From Victivallaceae bacterium (lineage in GTDB: Bacteria > Verrucomicrobiota > Lentisphaeria > Victivallales > Victivallaceae), in contig JAQVVK010000018.1 of assembly GCA_028698975.1 (NCBI GenBank), forward strand, positions 1 to 19,234: 19,234 nucleotides of DNA, in the 5' to 3' direction. The position numbers and the translations under genes are program-made. The notes below the pieces were generated by a model. The model was not told the DNA's origin. It worked only from the letters and a program-made list of their open reading frames with translations, and ran no database searches. Each line of letters begins with the position of its first letter. Position 1 is the stretch's first letter. Shown here in pieces: positions 1-5,751 of the stretch.

Positions 1-135
1 GAGACGCTTTCGCTCAAAACTGAAAATCTGACAAAATCGCTTTTTCAAAATCGACAAAATCCGGATTTTTCCACGCAGAAAACTGCCGGACACATCTCGT
101 TTTTGAAAAATTATGGGATATCTGTGAGGCTATGA
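1..135. other. AT-rich non-coding stretch at window edge
   Basis: No coding region is supported here. The stretch is AT-rich compared with the neighbouring gene. It holds a perfect 14-bp palindrome (AAAATCCGGATTTT, 56-69) and three copies of CAAAATC (starting at 32, 46 and 55), two of them inside GACAAAATC. It lies just downstream of the HAD phosphatase stop codon. Read on the minus strand, a small GCAG-TTTT-CTGC hairpin is possible but has no U-run, so I do not call it a terminator. Confidence 0.5.
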
Positions 136-939
136 TTAAATTTTGCCAAAGTATTCGGCCAGAACCCGCATCACTCCGTCGTCCTGATTGGACGGCGCCC
201 GGAAACGTACTTTCGCCAATACATCGGGGTGCGAATTGGCCATGGCATAACCGTATTTCACCTGTTGAAGCATCTCCAGATCGTTGGGGTAATCGCCAAA
301 CGCCATACTCTGCTCCGGGGCAATTCCCAGACGTTCCTGCAAAAACTTCAACGCCCTGCCCTTGTTAACTCCCAACGCCGACAGGTCAAGCCAGTTTTGA
401 GCCGAAAGCGTCAGCGCCAGTTCTCCGGAAAAACTCCGCACCACCTCGCTGCAGCTCTCCAGCGGCGGCAGCAAATCAAACACCGCCACCTTGACCACCG
501 CGTCGCCGTTTGAATCCTCAAACGGCGTCGACGAAACCCGCCGGCTCTTATAATACAATGCGATGTTGCGTCGCGTCACCGGGTCGGAGTCGGTCATATA
601 GGCTGCCTTGGCCCCGCATAACAGCGGAGTTGCCGTCGCAATGTTGGATACCAGCGAGAGAACCCGCCGGAGCGTCGGCCGCGGTATCGCGTTGGCAAAA
701 ATGTTTTTTCTGCCATCAAAGGCCAGACCGCCGTTTTCTGCGATAAAAAGAAGTTTGTCGGCAAGTTCGGGAAACATCGATACAATATTGAAATACTGCC
801 GGCCGCTGGCGATCACCACCCGCACGCCCCGCTCATACAGGCGCAACACCATGCCGCCGAATCCAGCCGGGACCTCTTTGTCATCATTAAGCAGTGTTCC
901 GTCCATATCGACGGCAATAAGTCGGATATCATGAGTCAT
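136..939 (-). CDS. Cof-type HAD-superfamily phosphatase (subfamily IIB)
   Basis: A 267-residue cytosolic phosphatase of the Cof/YidA branch of the HAD superfamily. These proteins usually dephosphorylate sugar phosphates or nucleotide cofactors such as FMN or PLP, and the substrate cannot be told from sequence. HAD motif I is VDMDGTLL with the nucleophile Asp11 and acid/base Asp13. Motif II is the IASGRQ segment, motif III Lys is in GVNKGRAL, and motif IV is FGDYPNDLEML with the Mg-binding aspartates. Between motifs II and III sits the larger C2B cap typical of the IIB group. Length is normal for the family. The ATG is preceded by GAGG with a 7-nt gap. It lies 150 bp downstream of the GntR regulator on the same strand and has a plausible promoter of its own. 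Confidence 0.9.
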   Translation of the reverse strand: MTHDIRLIAVDMDGTLLNDDKEVPAGFGGMVLRLYERGVRVVIASGRQYFNIVSMFPELADKLLFIAENGGLAFDGRKNIFANAIPRPTLRRVLSLVSNIATATPLLCGAKAAYMTDSDPVTRRNIALYYKSRRVSSTPFEDSNGDAVVKVAVFDLLPPLESCSEVVRSFSGELALTLSAQNWLDLSALGVNKGRALKFLQERLGIAPEQSMAFGDYPNDLEMLQQVKYGYAMANSHPDVLAKVRFRAPSNQDDGVMRVLAEYFGKI

Positions 940-1041
940 GAAAAAACCTCTATTCTACTCGCTTATGCAAAAGCCGACTATTCTACGTATAAAATCAAGA
1001 AATGGCAAGTCAACAACATATATTCATTTGAGGTTTTTTCA
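939..1041. repeat. 12-bp perfect inverted repeat flanking the HAD gene promoter
   Basis: TGAAAAAACCTC at 939-950 is repeated as its exact reverse complement GAGGTTTTTTCA at 1030-1041. One arm overlaps the ribosome binding site and the first base of the HAD gene start codon. The other lies upstream of the candidate promoter. It could be a pair of regulator half-sites, or chance favoured by the A/T run. Confidence 0.45.
986..1013 (-). promoter_or_regulatory. Candidate promoter of the HAD phosphatase gene
   Basis: On the minus strand TTGACT (1008-1013) is followed after 16 bases by TATACG (986-991), a fair match to a sigma-70-type promoter. A second TAGAAT lies directly downstream of it. The gene starts at 939, giving a leader of about 40 bases. 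The nine bases CTATTCTAC occur twice on the plus strand (950-958 and 978-986), 28 bases apart, within the leader. This is a motif match only, and promoter consensus in this phylum is not well known. Confidence 0.4.
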
Positions 1042-1089
1042 ACCATGGCAAGGCAGAAAAAGACATTTTTGGGGGACATCAGCCAGAGT

Positions 1090-1758
1090 TCAGCAGCCGC
1101 CGAGGCCGATCCGACCGCTGTATATGCGGATTATCTCGCGGGTGACCGCTTTGGCGCGCTCCGCGTCGGCGTCGTTCAACGCCCGGTACAGATCTTCATG
1201 CAGCACAATTTCACGCTCAAGCATTTCGCCTTTAAGCGGAGTATCCACCAGATTTTGAAGCATGTAGCGACATATTTCATTATAAAAATCGGCCAGCAGC
1301 GGATTGTGGGTCGCCCGCGCCACCGCCATGTGAAATTCGGCATCGGCCGCCTGATCGTCGCCGCCATTGCGCCGGTCAAGAGCCAGACGCAACTCATGCA
1401 AATCCCCGGCCGTGCGGTTTTTCGCAGCCAATCCCACAATACCAAGCTCCAAAGCCAGACGCGCCTCCAGCACCTTGCCCGGCTCCGCACCGGCCAATTC
1501 GCGGTGCAGCAGACTTTCCATGCGCGTACGGCGTTTCACATAGGTGCCGTCTCCCGGCTTGGCAAGCAAAAGCCCGGCATGAATCAACGAGTGCAACGCC
1601 TCGCGCAACGTGTTGCGGCTTACGCCAAACAACCGCATCAGCTCGGGTTCGGGCGGGATCTGTCCACCGACCGGCCACTCGCCGGTGCCGATGATGCGCT
1701 CCATCTCCTGCACGATCTGAGCCGACAGCGAAGTGCGCTGCGGTTTCTGTATTTTCAT
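1090..1758 (-). CDS. GntR-family transcriptional regulator, FadR/FCD subfamily
   Basis: A 222-residue DNA-binding repressor or activator. Residues about 10-75 form the winged helix-turn-helix: the recognition part reads FGVSRNTLREALHSL and is followed by the wing GDGTYVKRR. Residues about 95-215 are the all-helical FCD effector domain, with AEFHMAVARATHNPLL and LHEDLYRAL, which normally supply metal-binding histidines. By alignment from memory, the last FCD histidine (usually in xxxxH[IL]) is replaced by Glu in AVTREII. FCD regulators usually respond to small carboxylic acids or sugar acids. The ATG at 1758 has GAGG about 8 nt upstream. The gene follows ilvC in the same direction, with a hairpin between them. 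A role in controlling ilvC or the HAD gene is possible but only inferred from position. Confidence 0.88.
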   Translation of the reverse strand: MKIQKPQRTSLSAQIVQEMERIIGTGEWPVGGQIPPEPELMRLFGVSRNTLREALHSLIHAGLLLAKPGDGTYVKRRTRMESLLHRELAGAEPGKVLEARLALELGIVGLAAKNRTAGDLHELRLALDRRNGGDDQAADAEFHMAVARATHNPLLADFYNEICRYMLQNLVDTPLKGEMLEREIVLHEDLYRALNDADAERAKAVTREIIRIYSGRIGLGGC

Positions 1759-1773
1759 GTCGGACCTCGAATC

Positions 1774-1813
1774 CCGAACCGCGCCTCCCGGTAAACCAAC
1801 AGGCGCGGTTCGG
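1774..1813 (-). terminator. Strong GC-rich hairpin between ilvC and the GntR gene
   Basis: A perfect 13-bp stem (1774-1786 with 1801-1813) encloses a 14-base loop, starting 15 bases after the ilvC stop codon and ending 15 bases before the GntR start. It is not followed by a U-run in the direction of ilvC transcription. It may therefore be a 3'-end stabiliser, an attenuating or Rho-linked hairpin, or an operator of the GntR protein, rather than a classical intrinsic terminator. The structure is directly visible, and its role is inferred. Confidence 0.5.
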
Positions 1814-1828
1814 CAGTTAGCGCGTCAA

Positions 1829-2812
1829 TTACTTGCGTTCGAAAAGCGAACGGATGCGCTTGCCGGTGATCTCGGCCGGATGCTCGGCCAGCGCAGCGCG
1901 CTTGGCGTTGAGGTTCGGCGCGCCGGCGGCGGCTTCGGCCAGCCACTTCTTGGCGAATTCACCGGATTCAATGCGGCGCAGCGACTCTTTCATCAGAGCC
2001 TTGAGCTGCTCATGCGGCAGAATGAATTCGCCGTTGCTGTACTCGCCCCACTCGGCGGTGTTGGAAATGATCGCATTCATCTTCTGGATGCCGCCCTCAT
2101 AGATCAGGTCGACGATCAGTTTGGCCTCGTGGATGCACTCAAAATAGGCCATTTCCGGCGGATAACCGGCTTCGATCAATGTTTCAAAACCGCATTCCAT
2201 CAGGTCGGTGATACCGCCGCAGATGACGTTCTGTTCGCCGAAGAGGTCTTCGTAGGTTTCCTGCTTCATGGTGCATTCGAGCACGCCGGCACGGGTAAGG
2301 CCGAGGCCCTTGGCGATGGCCAGCGCGAGTTCACGCGCCTTGCCGGTGGCGTTCTGATGCACGGAGATCAAACCGGGGCAACCGAAGCCCTCGACAAAGC
2401 GACGGCGCACTTCCGTGCCCGGGCCTTTCGGCGCGACCATGATGACGTCAACATCCTTCGGAGGATTGATCACGTTGAACGCATAGGCGAAACCATGCGA
2501 GCAGCAAAGAGCCTTGCCGGCCTTGAGACCCTGCTTGATCTCTTTCTCGTAAACATCGCCGTGTTTCTCGTCGGGCAGCAAAATGTGAATGATGTCGGCC
2601 TTTTCTGCGGCTTCCTTGACGCCCATTACTTCCATGCCGTCTTCGGTCGCGGCCTTGAATGACTTGCCGGGACGCACGCCGATGATGACACGCACGCCGG
2701 AGTCGCGCAGACTGAGAGCCTGATTGCGCCCCTGAGCACCGTAACCCATGATGGCGATGGTCTTGCCGGCCAGCGGAGTAAGCGAGGCCGCGTTGTCGTG
2801 AATGATGTCCAT
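1829..2812 (-). CDS. ilvC: Ketol-acid reductoisomerase (NAD(P)+)
   Basis: Class I acetohydroxy-acid isomeroreductase, 327 residues. It converts 2-acetolactate or 2-aceto-2-hydroxybutyrate to the dihydroxy acids of valine, isoleucine and leucine synthesis, using Mg2+ and NAD(P)H. The N-terminal Rossmann domain carries GYGAQGRNQA and the cofactor loop GVRPGKSF. The C-terminal knotted helical domain carries the metal ligands in YEDLFGEQNVICGG and the substrate residues in ECIHEAKLIVDLIYEGG and ISNTAEWGEY. The catalytic segments CSHGFA and APKGPG are present. The cofactor loop appears one residue shorter than the usual class I form. The start ATG at 2812 has AAGGA upstream. No ilvB, ilvN or leu genes are nearby, so it stands apart from the rest of its pathway, with its own promoter. 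Confidence 0.95.
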   Translation of the reverse strand: MDIIHDNAASLTPLAGKTIAIMGYGAQGRNQALSLRDSGVRVIIGVRPGKSFKAATEDGMEVMGVKEAAEKADIIHILLPDEKHGDVYEKEIKQGLKAGKALCCSHGFAYAFNVINPPKDVDVIMVAPKGPGTEVRRRFVEGFGCPGLISVHQNATGKARELALAIAKGLGLTRAGVLECTMKQETYEDLFGEQNVICGGITDLMECGFETLIEAGYPPEMAYFECIHEAKLIVDLIYEGGIQKMNAIISNTAEWGEYSNGEFILPHEQLKALMKESLRRIESGEFAKKWLAEAAAGAPNLNAKRAALAEHPAEITGKRIRSLFERK

Positions 2813-2820
2813 TCTCTCGG

Positions 2821-2826
2821 TTCCTT
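2821..2826 (-). promoter_or_regulatory. Ribosome binding site of ilvC
   Basis: On the minus strand AAGGAA lies 8 bases before the ATG at 2812. It supports this start for ilvC and gives a leader of about 75 bases from the predicted promoter. Confidence 0.55.
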
Positions 2827-2868
2827 ATGTTTTAGGTTTCGGAGAAACGGCGTTATTGTCGAATCTTC

Positions 2869-2885
2869 CAAACATCCCATGTTTG
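2869..2885. promoter_or_regulatory. 17-bp palindrome in the ilvC leader, candidate operator
   Basis: CAAACAT and its exact reverse complement ATGTTTG are separated by three bases (CCC on the plus strand). The palindrome begins a few bases downstream of the expected transcription start of ilvC, a classic place for a repressor site. The sequence shows the symmetry, but the binding protein is unknown. The GntR regulator two features downstream is one candidate. Confidence 0.5.
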
Positions 2886-2894
2886 ACACAAGCT

Positions 2895-2922
2895 AATATA
2901 ACACCTCATCGAGTGATTGCAA
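2895..2922 (-). promoter_or_regulatory. Promoter of ilvC
   Basis: On the minus strand TTGCAA (2917-2922) and TATATT (2895-2900) are spaced by 16 bases, a good sigma-70-like match just upstream of the ilvC leader. The predicted transcription start is near 2888, leaving about 75 bases of leader that contain the palindrome. The -35 box lies about 20 bases from the edge of the sialate O-acetylesterase remnant. Confidence 0.55.
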
Positions 2923-2940
2923 ATTAATTTTGGGATTTTA

Positions 2941-3144
2941 TTTGCAGGGGCAATCCAACATGGAAATGCCGTTGTGGAGCGAAATGCCGTGCTGGTATCG
3001 TCGTCGGAAGTCGCCGAGCCGGTGCGGGTGCGCTATGCTTTTGCCGGGTATCGCGGCGACTGCAATCTGATGAATGGCGCAGGGTTCCCGGCCATACCGT
3101 TCCGCTCCGACAAAGCCGATTATACCAAGGTGACGGTCAAATAA
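2941..3144 (+). pseudogene. C-terminal remnant of a sialate O-acetylesterase (SASA family)
   Basis: The reading frame encodes about 67 residues that look like the extreme C-terminus of sialate O-acetylesterases. The segment EPVRVRYAFAGYRGDCNL is followed by NGAGFPAIPFRSD, matching the typical family ending VRYAW...CNLYN..GLPA.PFRTD. The frame ends in a normal TAA. The other 400 or more residues of the enzyme, including the catalytic Ser and His regions, are absent. Upstream is the ilvC promoter region rather than a gene start. No start codon or ribosome binding site of its own is convincing. It is best read as the leftover of a deleted or rearranged glycan-degradation gene. Confidence 0.65.
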
Positions 3145-3152
3145 AAACCGTA

Positions 3153-3785
3153 TTAACGGCGGCCGCTCTTTTTTTCGCCGCGATAGGCCAGCAATAGATC
3201 GCTTGCCCGCTCCAGCAGGTGGCTGGTGCGCTCAAGTTGCCCCGCGATGAACGTGGCATGCCGAGGCTCAATACCGATCATCTGCCGCAAATCTCCGGCC
3301 AGATCGTTGATGTCGGCCAACACCCGTTTGCCGAGGCTGACCTTTAGCCCCCGCTCGAAATCCTCCCGGGCGTCCACAAAATCGGCCAGCCGCGCCAGCA
3401 GCTTGCCGTAAGAACATGCGACGCCAAGCGCGTCGGCCAAGCCGGAAAATTCGACCGAGGCGACGATGTTGGAATTCCACTCGGCGGCCATACGGTCAAA
3501 CTGCTCGATAAGCTCGGTTCCGGGCCGATGCGGATCGGGCTCCTCAAAGTCGTCGCTGTCGTCTTCGTCGTTGGACGAGCCGAGCCAGTCATGCAGCGAC
3601 TCCGCCCCGGAAGCCGGCACCAGCCCCGGACGCGACAACAGCGAGTCGAAGATCATGTCTTCTTCTCCGGGCAGGTCAAGACAGGCGGGCAGCTCGCTGA
3701 AATAACAGCTTATCCGCCGCTCGTCGCGCCGGATTTCGCGCTCCCACTGAAATTCGTTCCAGTTATTTTCCGGTCTGTACCGCAT
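3153..3785 (-). CDS. Acidic hypothetical protein downstream of nadD-rsfS
   Basis: A 210-residue protein that I do not recognise. I chose the ATG at 3785, one base after the nadD-rsfS stop codon (TAA-G-ATG), because the longer frame would run inside that gene and its extra residues are antisense-like in composition. There is no signal peptide or membrane helix. A strongly acidic linker (about residues 70-85, SSNDEDDSDDFEEPD) separates an N-terminal part with many charged and aromatic residues from a helical C-terminal half rich in Leu and Ala with heptad-like spacing. It ends in a basic tail, KKSGRR. The tight coupling suggests co-translation with the NadD-RsfS protein. Its function is unknown. 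Confidence 0.8.
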   Translation of the reverse strand: MRYRPENNWNEFQWEREIRRDERRISCYFSELPACLDLPGEEDMIFDSLLSRPGLVPASGAESLHDWLGSSNDEDDSDDFEEPDPHRPGTELIEQFDRMAAEWNSNIVASVEFSGLADALGVACSYGKLLARLADFVDAREDFERGLKVSLGKRVLADINDLAGDLRQMIGIEPRHATFIAGQLERTSHLLERASDLLLAYRGEKKSGRR

Positions 3786-3786
3786 C

Positions 3787-4821
3787 TTACCTGTGCTTGC
3801 CGAGTTCCTTGACCGCGTTGTCGCGGTCTTCGCCGTCGCCCCACAACCCCTCAAGGTTGTAGCGATCGCGCGCCGCAGCGGTCATTATATGCACGACCAC
3901 GTCGGAAAAATCGAGAATAAACCAGCCGCCGCCCAGATCGTCGCCTCGCGAGAGCGAACGGCGTTTATACACATCGCGCACCTGACGCTCGATATGACTT
4001 GACAGGGCGCGAAGCTGCGTCTCCGAATTGGCAGTGCAGATGACATACCAGTCGGTCACCGAGGAACGACTTCCGACTTCCAGACGCAAAATGTTCTGCG
4101 CCAGCTTTTCATCGGCGCATTTTGCACAGAATTCGGCCAGTTCTCCGGACGCGACTTTTATTTTCTTTTCGTCTGCCATCGGCATCTCCCTGTATAGTTT
4201 TAGCTCATCGATGTAACGCCGGATCGACTCCGGCAAAAACATCTCTTTATTAATATGCACCGTCTCCGGTGATTTTGCCACATCTCCCCGAATTTTTGTC
4301 GAAGATATTTCGAAAAATTCGCCGGAAATGATCCCCGCGGCCAGCCGCCGCGCCGTTTCCTCCGGCCAATGGCGCGCCAGCACCTGCGCTGAAACCGGCC
4401 AGCCGCTGCGCGGATAGGTCAGCACCTCGAATCGGGCGACTAGCTCGGCGGCACGATGCCAAGTGTGAAGTTCAAGCAAAGAATCCGCCCCGATCAGCAG
4501 TTGGAGCGGCCCGGCAAGTTCGGCCTGCAACGCGCTCATCACCTCAAACGAATAAGAGGGGCGGTACGCCAGTCTCTGCTCAATGTCCGACACGCACATG
4601 CCGCTTTCTCCGGCGATCAGCCGCTCCGTCATGGCCAGACGGTCGGCAAAAGGGGCCGCCCGCCGCCCCAGCTTGTGCGGCGCGGCATAGGCCGGCACAA
4701 AACACACCGTGCCGGTACGCCCCGAAGCCAGCGCGCCGCGCGCCACGCCAAGATGACCGGCATGGGGCGGGTCGAAACTGCCGCCGAAAAAGGCGGTGCG
4801 ATGTGCAGATGTATTGTGCAT
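3787..4821 (-). CDS. nadD-rsfS: Fusion of nicotinate-nucleotide adenylyltransferase and ribosomal silencing factor
   Basis: A 344-residue two-domain protein. Residues about 7-211 are NadD, which joins ATP and nicotinate mononucleotide to make deamido-NAD. The nucleotidyltransferase motif GGSFDPPHAGH is at 13-23 and ISSTKIR at 172-178. This part ends with YIDELKLYRE, where free NadD proteins stop. Residues about 218-333 are RsfS (Iojap), which binds ribosomal protein L14 and blocks subunit joining under starvation, with DWYVICTA and GGGWFILDFSDVVVHIM. The two genes are often neighbours, but here they share one open frame. An upstream TTG start at 4848 is possible but less likely than the ATG at 4821. 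No Shine-Dalgarno precedes the ATG, and a -10-like box sits 7 bases upstream, so a leaderless mRNA is possible. A candidate internal ribosome binding site lies before the RsfS part. Confidence 0.88.
   Translation of the reverse strand: MHNTSAHRTAFFGGSFDPPHAGHLGVARGALASGRTGTVCFVPAYAAPHKLGRRAAPFADRLAMTERLIAGESGMCVSDIEQRLAYRPSYSFEVMSALQAELAGPLQLLIGADSLLELHTWHRAAELVARFEVLTYPRSGWPVSAQVLARHWPEETARRLAAGIISGEFFEISSTKIRGDVAKSPETVHINKEMFLPESIRRYIDELKLYREMPMADEKKIKVASGELAEFCAKCADEKLAQNILRLEVGSRSSVTDWYVICTANSETQLRALSSHIERQVRDVYKRRSLSRGDDLGGGWFILDFSDVVVHIMTAAARDRYNLEGLWGDGEDRDNAVKELGKHR
4177..4190 (-). promoter_or_regulatory. Candidate internal translation start for free RsfS
   Basis: On the minus strand GGGAG (4186-4190) is followed after 6 bases by an in-frame ATG (4177-4179) that would start a 130-residue RsfS with MADEKKIKV. 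This is exactly where a separate rsfS gene would begin, and it is a better ribosome binding site than the one for the whole gene. It may allow free RsfS to be made next to the fusion, or be a relic of once separate genes. Confidence 0.45.
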
Positions 4822-4828
4822 GACAATT

Positions 4829-4856
4829 AAAATACTCGGGTTTTGCAAAAAATCAA
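4829..4856 (-). promoter_or_regulatory. Candidate promoter of nadD-rsfS
   Basis: On the minus strand TTGATT (4851-4856) and TATTTT (4829-4834) are spaced by 16 bases. The expected transcription start falls on or next to the ATG at 4821, so the mRNA would be leaderless, consistent with the missing Shine-Dalgarno. Motif-based only. Confidence 0.35.
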
Positions 4857-4867
4857 CAACTTATCTG

Positions 4868-4896
4868 TTGACGCGGCCGCAAAGATGGGTTATCTT
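4868..4896 (+). promoter_or_regulatory. Candidate promoter of the lipoprotein-yicC-cysE-yggS-panE-sir2 operon
   Basis: TTGACG (4868-4873) and TATCTT (4891-4896) are spaced by 17 bases, in the 113-bp divergent region between nadD-rsfS and the lipoprotein gene. The leader would be about 30 bases, with a weak GGA before the ATG at 4935. No other good promoter was seen in the operon, whose genes overlap or nearly touch. Confidence 0.45.
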
Positions 4897-4934
4897 TATA
4901 GATAGTCGATTGTTTTAAAAAACGGAATAACTCC

Positions 4935-5750
4935 ATGAATCACTTGTCGCCGCGTATTTTTTGTGCATTGTTTGCCGTTGTCGCCGCGCTGCTGACCCTG
5001 CCCGGCTGCCGCTCCGACATCTATTATCAGGATCGGGCGGTGGAGCGCGCGCGCAGTTTTCTGCTTGAAAACGCCAGAGAGCTAACCCCCGAACAGGTCG
5101 CATACGTCAAATTCAACGAGCCGGTGCTGCTGACCGGCGTCATCTTTGGCGAGAGCGGCCACATGGACGGGGTGCCGGGCAATTCGCTGCACCAGATCTG
5201 CGTAACCTGGCGCATTCCGGGGCGCGAAAAGCTGTACATGGTCTACGGCGTTTCCGGCGGCCGCATGGCACTCTGGTACCCGGAGCGGCTGATTCGCAAG
5301 AACTTCGTGCGCGAATCGCACCCAGTGTTCAACGCCATTGAAGCGGCCCGGAAATACGCGGTCAACAACCTCTATTACGCGCTCACTCCGCGGGAACTCA
5401 ACAGCGTCCGCTTCATTTACCCCGCCATTGTACAAACCGATTTCCCGTATGTGCTTGACCCGGAGGGAACTGCCCCGCAGGAAGAAATCGACAAGACGGC
5501 CGCCGCCCTGAAAGCCAAGACGCAATATTCGATGATATGGTATTTTGACCACCGCCCGGACGCCGTGGTGTTTTGCGGCGGTTCGGCTCCGGATGGATCG
5601 GGCTGGAACGTGAATTTCGCCGGCTGGATCGATGCCGGGGAGATCGCCAAACACACCATTCGCGTGGTGATGAAACCGGCTGATCTGGATACCGGCATCG
5701 TGCCGGAACCACCCGCGCCTCCCGCAGAAAAAGATAAGGAGATAAAGTAA
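4935..5750 (+). CDS. Predicted lipoprotein of unknown function
   Basis: A 271-residue secreted protein. The N-terminus has a positively charged start, a hydrophobic stretch (about residues 8-22) and a lipobox LPGC with Cys25, so it should be lipid-anchored in an envelope membrane. The mature part has alternating beta-like segments (VLLTGVIFGES, HQICVTWRIPG, KLYMVYGVSGGRMALWYPERLI) and a later segment SMIWYFDHRPDAVVFCGGS. The end is proline-rich and charged (PEPPAPPAEKDKEIK). I do not recognise the family. It is first in the operon, and its stop codon is one base before the yicC start. The neighbours are housekeeping enzymes, so context does not reveal its role. Confidence 0.85.
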   Translation: MNHLSPRIFCALFAVVAALLTLPGCRSDIYYQDRAVERARSFLLENARELTPEQVAYVKFNEPVLLTGVIFGESGHMDGVPGNSLHQICVTWRIPGREKLYMVYGVSGGRMALWYPERLIRKNFVRESHPVFNAIEAARKYAVNNLYYALTPRELNSVRFIYPAIVQTDFPYVLDPEGTAPQEEIDKTAAALKAKTQYSMIWYFDHRPDAVVFCGGSAPDGSGWNVNFAGWIDAGEIAKHTIRVVMKPADLDTGIVPEPPAPPAEKDKEIK

Positions 5751-5751
5751 T

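Noticed and set aside
974..984. CCGACTATTCT shared with 10696-10706 as a common regulatory motif
   Set aside because: An 11-base match between two places in 19 kb is expected by chance several times over.
931..1794. Long plus-strand open frame opposite the GntR regulator
   Set aside because: It is antisense to a clear GntR/FCD gene, has His/Gln/Arg-rich shadow composition and no family motifs.
1733..2662. 309-codon plus-strand open frame opposite ilvC
   Set aside because: It lies wholly against the conserved ilvC gene, and its protein has no recognisable domain. Typical GC-rich antisense frame.
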